A stretch of 63,474 nt of DNA from DASWIP01 sp036397635 (lineage in GTDB: Bacteria > Actinomycetota > AC-67), in the NCBI GenBank assembly GCA_036397635.1, contig DASWIP010000053.1, forward strand, positions 1 to 63,474. The letters are read 5' to 3'. The notes beneath the pieces were generated by a model. The model was not told the origin of the DNA and searched no databases. It saw only the letters and a program-made list of their open reading frames with translations. The first letter of the stretch is position 1; each line of letters begins with the position of its first letter. A program made the translations under genes and the position numbers. Below are positions 8,575 through 17,363 of this stretch, in pieces.

Positions 8575-10557
8575 GTGGTGCGGTCGCCTCTGCACGTGGC
8601 CGCTCGGTCCGAACATCCGGCCGAGCGCGTGGATCGAACGGTCGTCGTCCTGGTCGAGCCCGATCCCTACCTGGCGTTCCTGGTGCGCATGCAGGTCCCA
8701 GAGGCGATGGTGGTCGAGGTCGGCGCGGACGATGGCGCGGACGCGCTCGCTGTCTGGGATCCGGCCCTGGTGGTGCTCGACCTGGACAAGGCCGCGGATC
8801 TGATCGCCGAGCTGCTCGATCGTGCCGACCGGCCGAAGGTCTTGGCGGTGGTCGACGGCTCGAAGATGGCCAGGACGACCATCCCGAGCGAGCTGGACGG
8901 GCTGCTCGCGCGCCCGTTCGTGCCGGCCGAGCTGAACCGTGCCGTGCGATCCATGCTCGGACTGACGCCGGGAGGGGGCGCGAGCAGGACCCTGGCGCGC
9001 GCGCGCTCATGGGTCGCCCCGGCGCGACTCGGCGGGGTCGCGATCGCCGCGGTGCTCGAGCTGGCCGGACAGCCGCTGCCTCAGCAGCGCGCGCTCATCT
9101 TGGCGCTCGCTTTCGTCTACGCGACCGTGCGATGGGTGCTGCGTCGCGACAGCCGTATCGCCGAGATCGCCGACGTGGTGATCGCGATGGCGCTGGTGGC
9201 ATCCACCGGCGGGCTCGACAGCAACTACGTGGTGTTCGCCGCGGTCGTGACGGCGGCGATCGGGCTGAGCCACGGGCCGCGGTGGGGGGCGACCGCGGGA
9301 CTCGCGGTCGTCGCCGGGTCCACCCATCTGGTGATCAACGACCTCTCGAACGACGCGGCCGCGCTGCGCGAGGTGATCGCGTGGTTCCTGCTGTTCCCCA
9401 TGATCGGGCTCGCCGGCGGGTTCGCGGCACGGGTGTGGCGCGTGCCGGCGGTGGAGGGGCTCGCGCTGCTCGTCGAGGCGAATCGTGTGCTGTCGTCGCT
9501 GTATCGGATCGCGCGCACCCTGCCGGGCGGCCTCGAGCTGGGCAGCGTCGCCGAGGCCGCGATCCAAGAGGTGCGCGCGGTGATGCGCGCGCCGGCCGGC
9601 GCGCTGCTCGTGTCGCAGGCGGGAAGCTTGGTGGTGGTGGGCAGCTACGGTCTGCACGATCCCGAGCTGGTCGGCGGCCTGCGCCTCGGCGCGCACTTGC
9701 ACGGTCCACCGGCCGTCCTGCTGCGCGATCAGCTGGACTCGGCGACCTCGACCGGGCTCGGGGACAACGATTGCTGGATCATCGCGCCGATGCTTCGCGA
9801 CGGGGTCCCGCTGGGCGCGCTCCTGGCCGCGTGCCCCGGCCACGAGCAGCACGAGCCGAACCGGCACCTGCTCCACCAGCTCGCCGACGAGATCGCGATG
9901 GCGGTCGAGAACGCGCAATTGTTCAGTCGGGTCCGCGAGATCTCGATCGACGAGGAACGCAGGCGGCTGGCACGCGAGCTGCACGACGGCGTCGCGCAGG
10001 CGCTGACGCACCTGCGCTACGAGCTGGATTTCATCGGACGTCACAGCGCCGGGATGGCCGAGAACGCGCGCAAGGAGCTGTCGCGTCTGTCCCGGGTCGC
10101 CGAGCGCGCCGCGTCCGATGTGCGGTCGATGATCATGGGGCTGCGGGCGTCGGTGTCGGGGGAGGGGCTGGCCGGCGCCATCGGTGCTTACGTACGGGAC
10201 CTGCGTAGCCTCGGTGGCCCCGAGATCGCCTACGAGGCGCGCGGCGAGGCACGCCTGCGACCCGATATCGAGAACGAGATCTTCCGCATCGCCCAAGAGG
10301 CTGTGTCCAATGCCCTGCGGCATGCCTCCGCGCGCGTGATCCGGGTCAGGCTGCTGCTCGCCTCCACGAGGATCGAGCTGGAGGTCGAGGACGACGGCCT
10401 CGGGGTCGCCCGCAGGCGTGCGGACGGCCGAAAGGGGGTAGGGCTCCAGGCGATGCGCGAGCGCGCCGAGCTGATCGGCGCGACCCTCTCGGTCGGTGGA
10501 GGGTCCCAAGGTGGAACACGCGTTAGGCTGGACTACATGACGGAGGAGCGAGCATGA
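8575..10557 (+). CDS. Membrane sensor histidine kinase, NarL/DesK type, with degenerate receiver domain
   Basis: The product is 660 residues from GTG 8575 (an in-frame GTG at 8536 is possible). Residues ~18-125 resemble a CheY-like receiver (VVLVEPDPYL, VVLDLD, ARPF) in which the usual Lys of KPF is Arg. Several hydrophobic segments follow (~150-290), then a GAF-like region (~300-440). A HisKA_3 box, RRRLARELHDGVAQALTHL, places the phospho-acceptor His near residue 470. A HATPase_c domain completes the protein (EAVSNALRHA, DDGLGV, GVGLQAMRERAE). It should autophosphorylate and pass phosphate to the response regulator whose ATG overlaps its stop (ATGA). The signal is unknown. Confidence 0.9.
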   Translation: MVRSPLHVAARSEHPAERVDRTVVVLVEPDPYLAFLVRMQVPEAMVVEVGADDGADALAVWDPALVVLDLDKAADLIAELLDRADRPKVLAVVDGSKMARTTIPSELDGLLARPFVPAELNRAVRSMLGLTPGGGASRTLARARSWVAPARLGGVAIAAVLELAGQPLPQQRALILALAFVYATVRWVLRRDSRIAEIADVVIAMALVASTGGLDSNYVVFAAVVTAAIGLSHGPRWGATAGLAVVAGSTHLVINDLSNDAAALREVIAWFLLFPMIGLAGGFAARVWRVPAVEGLALLVEANRVLSSLYRIARTLPGGLELGSVAEAAIQEVRAVMRAPAGALLVSQAGSLVVVGSYGLHDPELVGGLRLGAHLHGPPAVLLRDQLDSATSTGLGDNDCWIIAPMLRDGVPLGALLAACPGHEQHEPNRHLLHQLADEIAMAVENAQLFSRVREISIDEERRRLARELHDGVAQALTHLRYELDFIGRHSAGMAENARKELSRLSRVAERAASDVRSMIMGLRASVSGEGLAGAIGAYVRDLRSLGGPEIAYEARGEARLRPDIENEIFRIAQEAVSNALRHASARVIRVRLLLASTRIELEVEDDGLGVARRRADGRKGVGLQAMRERAELIGATLSVGGGSQGGTRVRLDYMTEERA

Positions 10558-11192
10558 CCCGTGTCGTGATCGTCGAGGACCACACCCTGGTCCGGCAGAG
10601 CCTGGTCAAGACGGTCGGCGCCGAAGAGGGCTTCGAGGTGGTGGGTGAGGCATCGCGCGGTGACGAGGGGCTCGAGCTGATCCAGCGCATGCGTCCCGAC
10701 CTCGTGCTGTTGGATATCAGCATGCCCGGCGCGAACGGGCTCGAGGTCGCCAAGCAGCTCCGCGCGGTCGCGCCCGATACCCGCTTCGTGTTCCTGACCA
10801 TGCACGACGACGACGCGAGCATCTCGAAGGCGATCAACCTGGGCGCCGACGGCTACGTGCTCAAGACCGCTTCAACCGCCGAGCTGCTCAACGCGGTGCG
10901 GATCGTCGCCGACGGCGGGTCCTACCTGTCGCCCTCGGTCGCGCGCCGCGTGATCGACCTCGCCGGCGGCAAGGGGCCGGTGACCAACCTGACCGAGCGC
11001 GAGATGGAGATCCTGAAGCTGCTCGCGGAAGGATGCCGGCCGGGCGTGGTGGCCGAGAAGCTGTTCGTGTCGGTCAAGACGGTGAAGAACCACCTGACGA
11101 GCGTGTACGCGAAGCTCGGGGTGCAGACCGGCGCGCAAGCGGTCGCCGAAGCCTACCGCCGCGGCCTGGTCTCACTGCCGATGGGCGAATGA
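10554..11192 (+). CDS. Response regulator, NarL/FixJ family with LuxR-type HTH
   Basis: The product is 212 residues. The receiver domain (1-120) shows the acidic pair VEDH, phospho-acceptor Asp54 in LLDISMPG, and the Lys in VLKTAS. A linker leads to a GerE/LuxR helix-turn-helix (about 145-205: LTEREMEILKLLAEG then VSVKTVKNHLTSVYAKLG). It overlaps the kinase by 4 nt and the next gene by 4 nt, so the kinase, regulator and GT2 glycosyltransferase are translationally coupled. It probably controls transcription of surface-glycan genes, but no target site can be named. Confidence 0.93.
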   Translation: MTRVVIVEDHTLVRQSLVKTVGAEEGFEVVGEASRGDEGLELIQRMRPDLVLLDISMPGANGLEVAKQLRAVAPDTRFVFLTMHDDDASISKAINLGADGYVLKTASTAELLNAVRIVADGGSYLSPSVARRVIDLAGGKGPVTNLTEREMEILKLLAEGCRPGVVAEKLFVSVKTVKNHLTSVYAKLGVQTGAQAVAEAYRRGLVSLPMGE

Positions 11193-12088
11193 GCGACCCG
11201 GTCGACGTTTCGATCGTACTGCCCGTGTACAACGAACGGGGGCATCTGCGAGCCGAGATCGATCGGATCCGCGCGACCATGGATGCCTCGGACTACACCT
11301 ACGAGATCATCTGTGTCGACGACGGCTCCTCGGACGGCTCGGGCGAGGAGATGCAGTCCATCGAGGGCATCACGGCGATCCGGTTCGCGCGCAACCGCGG
11401 GTCCGGCAGCGCGCGCAAGGCCGGGACGCGCGCGGCGCGCGGCAGGGTGGTCGTGTGGACCGACGTGGACATGACCTACCCGAACGACGAGATCCCGCGG
11501 CTGCTCAAAGAACTCGACGGCTTCGATCAGGTCGTGGGCGCGCGCACGTCCGAGCAAGGCACGCACCGCTGGGCGCGGGGCCCGGCGAAGTGGTTGATCC
11601 GCCGTCTCGCCTCCTACCTGGTGCAGACCCCGATCCCGGATCTCAACTCGGGTTTTCGCGCGTTCCGGCGTGAGGTAGGCGCGCAGTTCCTGCCGCACCT
11701 GCCGGCCGGGTTCTCGTGTGTCACCACGATGACGATGTCGTTCCTGGCGAGCGGGTATTCGGTTAAGCACATCCCGATCGACTACGCGCCGCGCGCCGGC
11801 GAGTCGAAGTTCCACTGGTGGAACGACACCAAGCGTTACCTGCGGCAGGTGATCCGGCTGGTGATGTCCTACGAGCCGTTGCGGTTCTTCCTGCCGCTGG
11901 GTCTGGTGCTGAGCGCGATCGGGCTCGGCAAGCTGGCCTACGACTGGGTGGACAAGGACTTCCACCTGGCGACCAACACGCTGCTGATCATGTTCGCGGC
12001 GTTGCAGACTTTCACGATCGGGTTCGTCGCCGACCTGGTCGTGCATCGCACCAAGCCCGCCGACGAGGTGGACCCTGCCTCACTCTGA
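11189..12088 (+). CDS. Family 2 glycosyltransferase with C-terminal membrane helices (dolichyl-P-mannose synthase-like)
   Basis: The product is 299 residues starting at ATG 11189 inside the regulator's stop (ATGA). The N-terminal GT-A domain (6-225) has VSIVLPVYNE, the nucleotide-binding CVDDGSSDGS and the metal-binding TDVDMTYPND. The C-terminal ~70 residues contain two hydrophobic segments (PLRFFLPLGLVLSAIGLG; TLLIMFAALQTFTIGFV). This resembles polyprenyl-phosphate sugar synthases, which transfer a hexose from a nucleotide sugar to a lipid carrier at the cytoplasmic face. Such a product could feed the GT39-like enzymes encoded further along. The sugar specificity cannot be read from sequence. 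Confidence 0.88.
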   Translation: MSDPVDVSIVLPVYNERGHLRAEIDRIRATMDASDYTYEIICVDDGSSDGSGEEMQSIEGITAIRFARNRGSGSARKAGTRAARGRVVVWTDVDMTYPNDEIPRLLKELDGFDQVVGARTSEQGTHRWARGPAKWLIRRLASYLVQTPIPDLNSGFRAFRREVGAQFLPHLPAGFSCVTTMTMSFLASGYSVKHIPIDYAPRAGESKFHWWNDTKRYLRQVIRLVMSYEPLRFFLPLGLVLSAIGLGKLAYDWVDKDFHLATNTLLIMFAALQTFTIGFVADLVVHRTKPADEVDPASL

Positions 12089-12173
12089 GGGTCCCGCGCC
12101 GTCGCTGCTCGCGCGCTGGGCCGAGATCCTGCGGCGACGCCGCTCCCCGCGGATCGAGCGCGCGCTGCTCGCG

Positions 12174-12989
12174 GTGGCGGCGTTGGTGTTCGTTGGCGTC
12201 GCGGTCGCCGGCTTCTCGGCGCTGCCCGACGTGCGGGGGGCGCTGCGCTGGCCGCTGCTGGTCCTGGCCGCGGTGGTCGGGGTGCCGGTGACGCTGGCGC
12301 TCAACGGGATCGAGTACCGGCTGAGCGGCGTGATGCTCGGGCACGCGGTGCCGCTGTGGCCGGCGATGCGGATCGCGGTGCTGTCCTCGGCGGCGAACCT
12401 GCTGCCGGTCCCGGGCGCGGTGATCGTGCGCACGCAGGCGCTGCGCCGGCTCGGCTCGAGCCTGGGGCGCGCGACCGCGTCGGCGCTGGCGATCGGGGGC
12501 CTGTGGGCGGGCACGACCGTGGCGCTGGCCGGTGTCGCGCGCCTAGCCGCCGGGTCGGCGGCGGCGGGCGGCGCGCTGCTCGCGGCGGGCGTGATCGGGA
12601 TCGGGATCGGCTACGCCCTGGTGCGGCGATTGCACGGCGCCGACGGTTCCGCCGGGCTGACCGCCACGGTCGTGGCGCTGGAGGCGGTGTTCGTGGTCGT
12701 CGCGGCGTTGCGGCTGCTGTGGGTGATCGAAGGCCTCGGGTTCGACGCGTCGCTGGGCCAAGCGGTCGTGCTGAGCCTCTCGGGCGTGGTCGCGTCGGTG
12801 GTGGCTGTGTTCCCCGGCGGTCTCGGTATCCGCGAGGCGGTCGCCGGCGGCCTCGCGCCGCTGATCGGGCTGCCGGCGTCGGTTGCGTTGGCGGCAGCGG
12901 CGGTGGACCGCCTGATCGGCGTGCTGGTGCTCGCGCCGATCGCGGCGGGCTTCGCCGGTGCGAGCAGCCACGAGGAGACGCCGGCATGA
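12174..12989 (+). CDS. YbhN/UPF0104-like polytopic membrane protein (LPG synthase TM-like)
   Basis: The product is 271 residues from GTG 12174. The open frame continues upstream through an Arg-rich stretch to a CTG at 12075, so the N-terminus may be longer. About seven or eight membrane segments are visible, with AANLLPVPGAVIVRTQALRR and VVAVFPGGLGIREAVAGG, the two conserved motifs of this family. Members include flippase-like or lipid-transfer proteins found with glycosyltransferases. Here it sits between a GT2 enzyme and a UDP-GlcNAc 2-epimerase family gene, which suggests lipid-linked sugar handling. The exact activity is unknown. Confidence 0.75.
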   Translation: MAALVFVGVAVAGFSALPDVRGALRWPLLVLAAVVGVPVTLALNGIEYRLSGVMLGHAVPLWPAMRIAVLSSAANLLPVPGAVIVRTQALRRLGSSLGRATASALAIGGLWAGTTVALAGVARLAAGSAAAGGALLAAGVIGIGIGYALVRRLHGADGSAGLTATVVALEAVFVVVAALRLLWVIEGLGFDASLGQAVVLSLSGVVASVVAVFPGGLGIREAVAGGLAPLIGLPASVALAAAAVDRLIGVLVLAPIAAGFAGASSHEETPA

Positions 12990-13005
12990 CCGGGGAGGCG
13001 CGCGC

Positions 13006-14076
13006 GTGATCCACGTGTTCATCGGCACCAAGGCGCAGTACATCAAGACCGCGCCCTTGCTGCGCTTGATGGACGCGCGCGGGGTCGCCTACCGGCTGAT
13101 CGACTCGGGCCAGCACGCGCGCATCAGTATCGGGATGCGCCGCGAGCTGCGCGTGCGCGAGCCCGATCTCGTGCTCGGCGGCAGCGCCGACGTCTCCTCG
13201 ATCCCGGCGGCGCTGGCGTGGAGCGCGCGCCTTGCCGCCAAGCTGTGGTCGGGCCGGCGCCTGCGCCGCGACATCTTCGCCGGAGAGGGCGGCGTCTGCG
13301 TCGTGCACGGCGACACGCCCTCGACGCTGCTCGCGACGCTGATGGCGCGACGAGCCGGTTTGACGGTCGCGCACCTGGAAGCAGGGCTGCGCTCGCACCA
13401 TCTGCTGCACCCGTTCCCCGAGGAGATCATCCGCATCATCACGATGCGTCTGGCCGGGATCCTGTTCGCGCCCGATCAGACGGCCGAGCAGAACCTCGCG
13501 TCGCTGCGCGTGCGCGGCGCGGTCGTGCCGCTGCCGGCGAACACCTCGCTGGAGGCCGTGCGCGATGCGCTGGGCGCGCCGCCGGCGCCGGGGACCGGAC
13601 CGGCGATCGTCACGATGCACCGGGTCGAGAACCTGCACAGCCGCGCGCGCGTCGCCGGGTTCGTGCGGCTGGCGGTGCGCCTCGCGAAGGAATACCGGGT
13701 GCGGTTCGTGATGCACGAGCCGACCATCAACGCGCTCGCCAAGCATCGCGACGATCTGGAGGCGGCGGGCGTGGAGACGACCGAGCTGGCCGCGTATCCG
13801 ACGTTCGTGCGCATGATCGCCGAGGCGCCGTTGGTGGTCACCGACGGCGGCAGCATCCAGGAGGAGTGCGCGGTGCTGGGCGTGCCGACGCTGCTGTGGC
13901 GCGCGCGCACCGAGCGCCCCGACGGGCTGGGAGAAAACGTGGTGCTGTCGGGCTACGACGCGCGCGCCGTGGAGCGGTTCCTCGACGATCCCGGGTCCCT
14001 GCGGCGGCCGCCGCGCGGCTGGGACGCCGCGCCCTCCGAGGTGATCCTGGACGCCCTGCTCGCGGCGATTTCCTAG
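13006..14076 (+). CDS. UDP-N-acetylglucosamine 2-epimerase family protein
   Basis: The product is 356 residues from GTG 13006, with GGGGAGG about 10 nt upstream. The GT-B-like fold has FIGTKAQYIKTAPLL at the N-terminus, then VHGDTPSTL, HLEAGLRSHH, PFPEEIIR, TMHRVEN, TDGGSIQEEC and RTERPDG. These are the WecB/NeuC family substrate-binding and catalytic motifs. The usual reaction is UDP-GlcNAc to UDP-ManNAc, or hydrolysis to ManNAc in NeuC-type enzymes. It would supply an amino-sugar for the surface polysaccharide made by the neighbouring glycosyltransferases. It is divergent enough from typical WecB that substrate variation is possible. Confidence 0.87.
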   Translation: MIHVFIGTKAQYIKTAPLLRLMDARGVAYRLIDSGQHARISIGMRRELRVREPDLVLGGSADVSSIPAALAWSARLAAKLWSGRRLRRDIFAGEGGVCVVHGDTPSTLLATLMARRAGLTVAHLEAGLRSHHLLHPFPEEIIRIITMRLAGILFAPDQTAEQNLASLRVRGAVVPLPANTSLEAVRDALGAPPAPGTGPAIVTMHRVENLHSRARVAGFVRLAVRLAKEYRVRFVMHEPTINALAKHRDDLEAAGVETTELAAYPTFVRMIAEAPLVVTDGGSIQEECAVLGVPTLLWRARTERPDGLGENVVLSGYDARAVERFLDDPGSLRRPPRGWDAAPSEVILDALLAAIS

Positions 14077-14098
14077 TGGGATGACGGGCAGGGCGGTG

Positions 14099-14104
14099 TA
14101 CCAT
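14099..14104 (+). promoter_or_regulatory. -10 element of leaderless promoter (RHH antitoxin-like gene)
   Basis: TACCAT lies 7 nt before ATG 14112, and no Shine-Dalgarno is seen. Confidence 0.45.
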
Positions 14105-14111
14105 CGATGCG

Positions 14112-14333
14112 ATGCCCAGAACGACGGTCGACATCGACGATGCGGTGCTTCTGCGAGTGAGAGCCATCGCTCGAGCCGAGGGGAAGACGGTCGCTCGAGT
14201 GATCTCGGATCTGCTCCAGCAGGCCCTTAAGTGGAAGAGTTCGCAGCAGAGGCCGTTCACGTGGCGCTCCAAACTTATGTATGCCCGCGTGGACATCGAG
14301 TCGAAAGGCGCTCTTTATGAGGTGGACCCCTAA
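14112..14333 (+). CDS. Ribbon-helix-helix protein, VapB/CopG antitoxin-like (no toxin partner)
   Basis: The product is 73 residues. The N-terminal RTTVDIDDAVLLRVRAIARA and the following helix match a ribbon-helix-helix DNA-binding fold. The C-terminal tail (YARVDIESKGALYEV) is typical of VapB-type antitoxins. The usual toxin gene directly downstream is missing; the next sequence is the IS element. The TAA stop lies in the element's target duplication, but it would also have been the stop before insertion. It may be an orphan antitoxin or regulator. Confidence 0.7.
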   Translation: MPRTTVDIDDAVLLRVRAIARAEGKTVARVISDLLQQALKWKSSQQRPFTWRSKLMYARVDIESKGALYEVDP

Positions 14334-14355
14334 CAGGATGCTGAAGAACAGCCTC
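14334..14355 (+). repeat. Left terminal inverted repeat of IS element
   Basis: It begins CAGGATGCTGAAGAAC and matches the right end imperfectly, with roughly 16 of 22 positions identical. Confidence 0.8.
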
Positions 14356-14484
14356 GATGGAGTTGGAACCCGGCAAAGCGGCGATGATCAGCGCTGAAAT
14401 GGGGGTGTTTCCAGTTCCGGTGCGGCCCTCAGATCCTCTGCTTGGCGTTCGATCCGTGGTGTTGGGCGTGTCCCGCGGCCCGTT

Positions 14485-15573
14485 TCATGTCGTCTGGGCG
14501 TCCAGAGCCGCGATGCGGATGATGTTGTAGACCGCTCCGACGATCAGGAACCATGCTCGGTTTCTCTGCCGTCCTCGGTATCTGAGTTTTCGTCCACCGG
14601 CGATGGTCTTGATCCATCCGAACGGTTCTTCGATCCGTTTGCGGATCCGCTGCGAGATCTCGTGCCCCCGGTGTCGGGTGGTACGCGCGTCGATGCGGCT
14701 TGAACGGCCGGTCGTGTGCTGGGCGACGTGCGGGGTGATGTTGCGGGTTCTGCATTCCTCGACGAACGCCGCGACGTCGTAGGCCTTGTCCGCGGCAAGT
14801 GTCCGTCTGCGCTTGGTCTTGGGCAGACGATCGAGCATCACAATCGCCCCCTCGCGCTCGGCGTAGCCGGTGGCTTGGGTGAGCTCGGCATCGACGAGCA
14901 ACGCGCTGCGGTTCTCCATCAGCACATGCCCCGCGTAGCTCAGCTTCGCGGCCACCGCATTGGACTTGCGCGCCAACAGCGCCTCGGGGTCGGTGGTCGA
15001 TTCGTGGGTGGCATTTGATCGAGAAACGCCGTGAAAATCGACCTCCGCGTTGCGACCAGGGCCGCCGGGGCCGTTGCCGGAGCCGTCTTTGGGCTTGAAG
15101 CTCTTGTGCGACGCCCAGGCCTCCAACAGTGTCCCGTCGACCGAGAAGTGCTCGCTGGAGACGTAGCGACGCAGCTTGGCCTGGGCAACCACCTGAGCGA
15201 AGAACCGGTCGGCGATCTCGGCTTCGAGCAGCCGCTCGCGGTTCTTGGTGAACGTGGTGGCATCGAAAGCGGCCGCCTCGATCGGCAGGTCCAAGAACCA
15301 CTTGAACAGCAGGTCGTAGTTCAACCGCTCGCAGAACGCGCGCTCGGAGCGGATCGAATACAGGGCCATCAGCACCGTCGCCTTGAGCAGTTGCTCGGGC
15401 GGGACGCTGGGACGACCCGTGTGGGAATACATCGCGGCGAACTCAGCGTCGAGGCCGGCCAGGACCTGCTCCACGATCCGCTGGATCCGTCGGATCGGGT
15501 GATCGTGGGGGATCAGATCCTCGATGCTGACCGCGGTGAACATCGGAGGCTGTCGTTCGGGAGTTCCACGCAT
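14485..15573 (-). CDS. IS5-family-type DDE transposase
   Basis: The product is 362 residues. The start is set at ATG 15573 because AGGAGT lies about 6 nt upstream; a longer in-frame extension to 15624 lacks an RBS. The N-terminal region has HPIRRIQRIVEQ, GRPSVPPEQLLKA and SIRSERAFCERLNYDLLFKW (DUF772-type). The catalytic acids are likely in SVDGTLLEAWASH (D), LAADKAYD (D) and RIEEPFGWIKT (E). It cuts and rejoins the element ends. No frameshift or stop interrupts it, so it may be active. Confidence 0.92.
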   Translation of the reverse strand: MRGTPERQPPMFTAVSIEDLIPHDHPIRRIQRIVEQVLAGLDAEFAAMYSHTGRPSVPPEQLLKATVLMALYSIRSERAFCERLNYDLLFKWFLDLPIEAAAFDATTFTKNRERLLEAEIADRFFAQVVAQAKLRRYVSSEHFSVDGTLLEAWASHKSFKPKDGSGNGPGGPGRNAEVDFHGVSRSNATHESTTDPEALLARKSNAVAAKLSYAGHVLMENRSALLVDAELTQATGYAEREGAIVMLDRLPKTKRRRTLAADKAYDVAAFVEECRTRNITPHVAQHTTGRSSRIDARTTRHRGHEISQRIRKRIEEPFGWIKTIAGGRKLRYRGRQRNRAWFLIVGAVYNIIRIAALDAQTT

Positions 15574-15645
15574 CACCGACTCCTGTCGACGAGGGAAGGC
15601 TTCAGCGACAGAATCGCACAACAAGCCCGAAACCCGCGGAACTCA

Positions 15646-15667
15646 GACGGACTTTTTCAGCAGCCTG
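15646..15667 (-). repeat. Right terminal inverted repeat of IS element
   Basis: Read on the minus strand it begins CAGGCTGCTGAAAAAG. It abuts the CTAA duplication at 15668-15671. Confidence 0.8.
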
Positions 15668-17326
15668 CTAACCGCCTCCTGCTATCCGGTACAGCAGGGG
15701 CTCTTCCTTTGTGACGCGCGCGAGCGTCAGCCCTCGTGCCGCGAGCGCGCGCCGGTAGCGTTCCAGCAGCCCGTCGATCAGCGTGTCGTCCAGGAAGTAC
15801 AGCGGGATCCCCGCTGCCCTCACGCGCGCGGCGACGTCGGCGAAGCGTTCGGGGGTCGGGACGTGGTCCCAGGCGCGGTTCGCGCGCGCGACCGCATCGG
15901 ATTCACCGTCCACCAGGAATGTCAGCGTGAGCGTCTGCCGCTCGGGGAACAGGTACTTGTCCGCGAGCTTCGCCGCGATCAAGGCGTCGGGTTCGGTCGC
16001 CGCGATCACGTCCGCGCGGATGTCTGTGTGCCAGCGCACGAACCGCGCGCGCGCGGCCACGCCCGCGTACCCGAATACCGCCGTGCCAAGCGACCCGGCG
16101 ACCAAGACCACGACCAGCAGCACGCGCACCCGCCGCCGCAAGCCACCCAGCTCGAGGGCGAGGAACGCGAAGCCGATCGCAGTCGCCGGCAGCAGGTACC
16201 GCAGGATCGAGGCGTTGACGACCGTGCGATCCCGCCCCCACGCGGGATGGCCGATGTGGAAGGCGACGATCAACCCGGCGGCGGCCAGCAGGCTGATGAT
16301 CAGCGCGCGCTCGGCCGCGCGCGGCGCGGCGCGGATCCCCAGGATCAGCCCGACGATCGCCGGCGCCAGCAGCATCGGCGATTCCAGCACGTAGGGACGC
16401 AGGAAGCTCGCCGCGACCGCCGGATCGAAGCCGAACAGCCCGCCGGGTCCGAGGCCGGCGGCGCCGAGCTGCTCGACCCCCAGCGAATAGCCGGTCGCGG
16501 TGATGCTGCCGTAGACCGCTCGGTTGAACGCGAGTAGCGCGACCACAGACGGCATGACCGCGGTCAGCGCCAGCGCGGCCTGTCTCACCGTCACGCGTTT
16601 CGTCGCGAGCAGCGACACCGCCAGTGGCACGCCGAGCAGCGCGTTGGGATAGCGGAACAGCACGCCGGCACCGAACGCAGCGGCGGTCCACAGCAGATCA
16701 GAGGTCCGCCCCCACCGCCAGAACCTGATGGTGTGCAGCACCGCGGTCAGCATCAGCGCCAGCGAGACCGTATCCGACCCGTACACCTGCGAGCCGTTGA
16801 TCACCAACGGCGGGTACGAGATCCACAGCAGCAACCCGATCCCCCCGGCGAGTGACAGCGCGTGTGCGCGTCGCGCGCGCCCCGGCCAGGGCAGCGCGTC
16901 CACGATCCGCACCAGCTGCACCGTGCCGGCGGCGGCGGCCAGAGGCGAGATCAGCCACGCCAACGGCTGCCACAGCCACGCGAGGATCCCGTACAGCAGC
17001 ATGGGGCCGGCGAACTCTTTCGGCACGACCGCCTCCCCGTCGCCGGCGGCGTCGCGCGGGACCAGCGCGCGCGCGACGTCGGGGTCCAGGCGCGCGGCGT
17101 GCGGGAGCGGCTGGCGGAACCCGTGCCCGTCGGCGAAGCGCTCTGTGAGCGCGTAGGTGACGTTGCCCTGCGGCGAGGAGAACACGGGGCGGTCCGCGAA
17201 CAGACCCGGCTGCAGCAGCATGTAGGCCAGGGCGATGCCTGCGCCGAGCAGGAGCAGGGTCGCGCGACGGCTCGGCCGAGGCGCGGCCTCGGTGTCGGAC
17301 AGGGCTGCTCGTGGCTCGGTCAGCAT
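15668..17326 (-). CDS. Polytopic membrane glycosyltransferase-like protein (GT39/PMT-like)
   Basis: The product is 552 residues with about 11-12 hydrophobic segments (e.g. ATLLLLGAGIALAYMLLQPG, AHALSLAGGIGLLLWISYP) and a C-terminal soluble region. The extracytoplasmic loop after helix 1 has acidic and aromatic residues, as in polyprenyl-phosphate-sugar-dependent transferases, although a clear DE catalytic motif is not seen. It probably adds sugar outside the membrane during surface-glycan assembly. The stop codon TAG at 15668-15670 lies in the IS target duplication, yet the ORF is intact. The start ATG 17326 is preceded by a leaderless-type -10 box. Confidence 0.75.
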   Translation of the reverse strand: MLTEPRAALSDTEAAPRPSRRATLLLLGAGIALAYMLLQPGLFADRPVFSSPQGNVTYALTERFADGHGFRQPLPHAARLDPDVARALVPRDAAGDGEAVVPKEFAGPMLLYGILAWLWQPLAWLISPLAAAAGTVQLVRIVDALPWPGRARRAHALSLAGGIGLLLWISYPPLVINGSQVYGSDTVSLALMLTAVLHTIRFWRWGRTSDLLWTAAAFGAGVLFRYPNALLGVPLAVSLLATKRVTVRQAALALTAVMPSVVALLAFNRAVYGSITATGYSLGVEQLGAAGLGPGGLFGFDPAVAASFLRPYVLESPMLLAPAIVGLILGIRAAPRAAERALIISLLAAAGLIVAFHIGHPAWGRDRTVVNASILRYLLPATAIGFAFLALELGGLRRRVRVLLVVVLVAGSLGTAVFGYAGVAARARFVRWHTDIRADVIAATEPDALIAAKLADKYLFPERQTLTLTFLVDGESDAVARANRAWDHVPTPERFADVAARVRAAGIPLYFLDDTLIDGLLERYRRALAARGLTLARVTKEEPLLYRIAGGG

Positions 17327-17334
17327 CTGCCTCG

Positions 17335-17340
17335 ATGCTA
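17335..17340 (-). promoter_or_regulatory. -10 element of leaderless promoter
   Basis: TAGCAT (minus strand) lies 8 nt before ATG 17326, with no Shine-Dalgarno. Confidence 0.5.
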
Positions 17341-17363
17341 CTGGTGTGCGGCGGAGCCGGCCC

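Larger units (their letters stand above)
14334..15667 (-). mobile_element. Complete IS5-family-type insertion sequence with CTAA target duplication
   Basis: The 1334-bp element has imperfect terminal inverted repeats at 14334-14355 and 15646-15667 (each beginning CAGGNTGCTGAA when read inward). It is flanked by direct repeats CTAA at 14330-14333 and 15668-15671. CTAA fits the YTAR target preference of IS5-type elements. A single intact DDE transposase is encoded on the minus strand. Intact ends, intact ORF and perfect target duplication suggest recent transposition. Confidence 0.9.
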
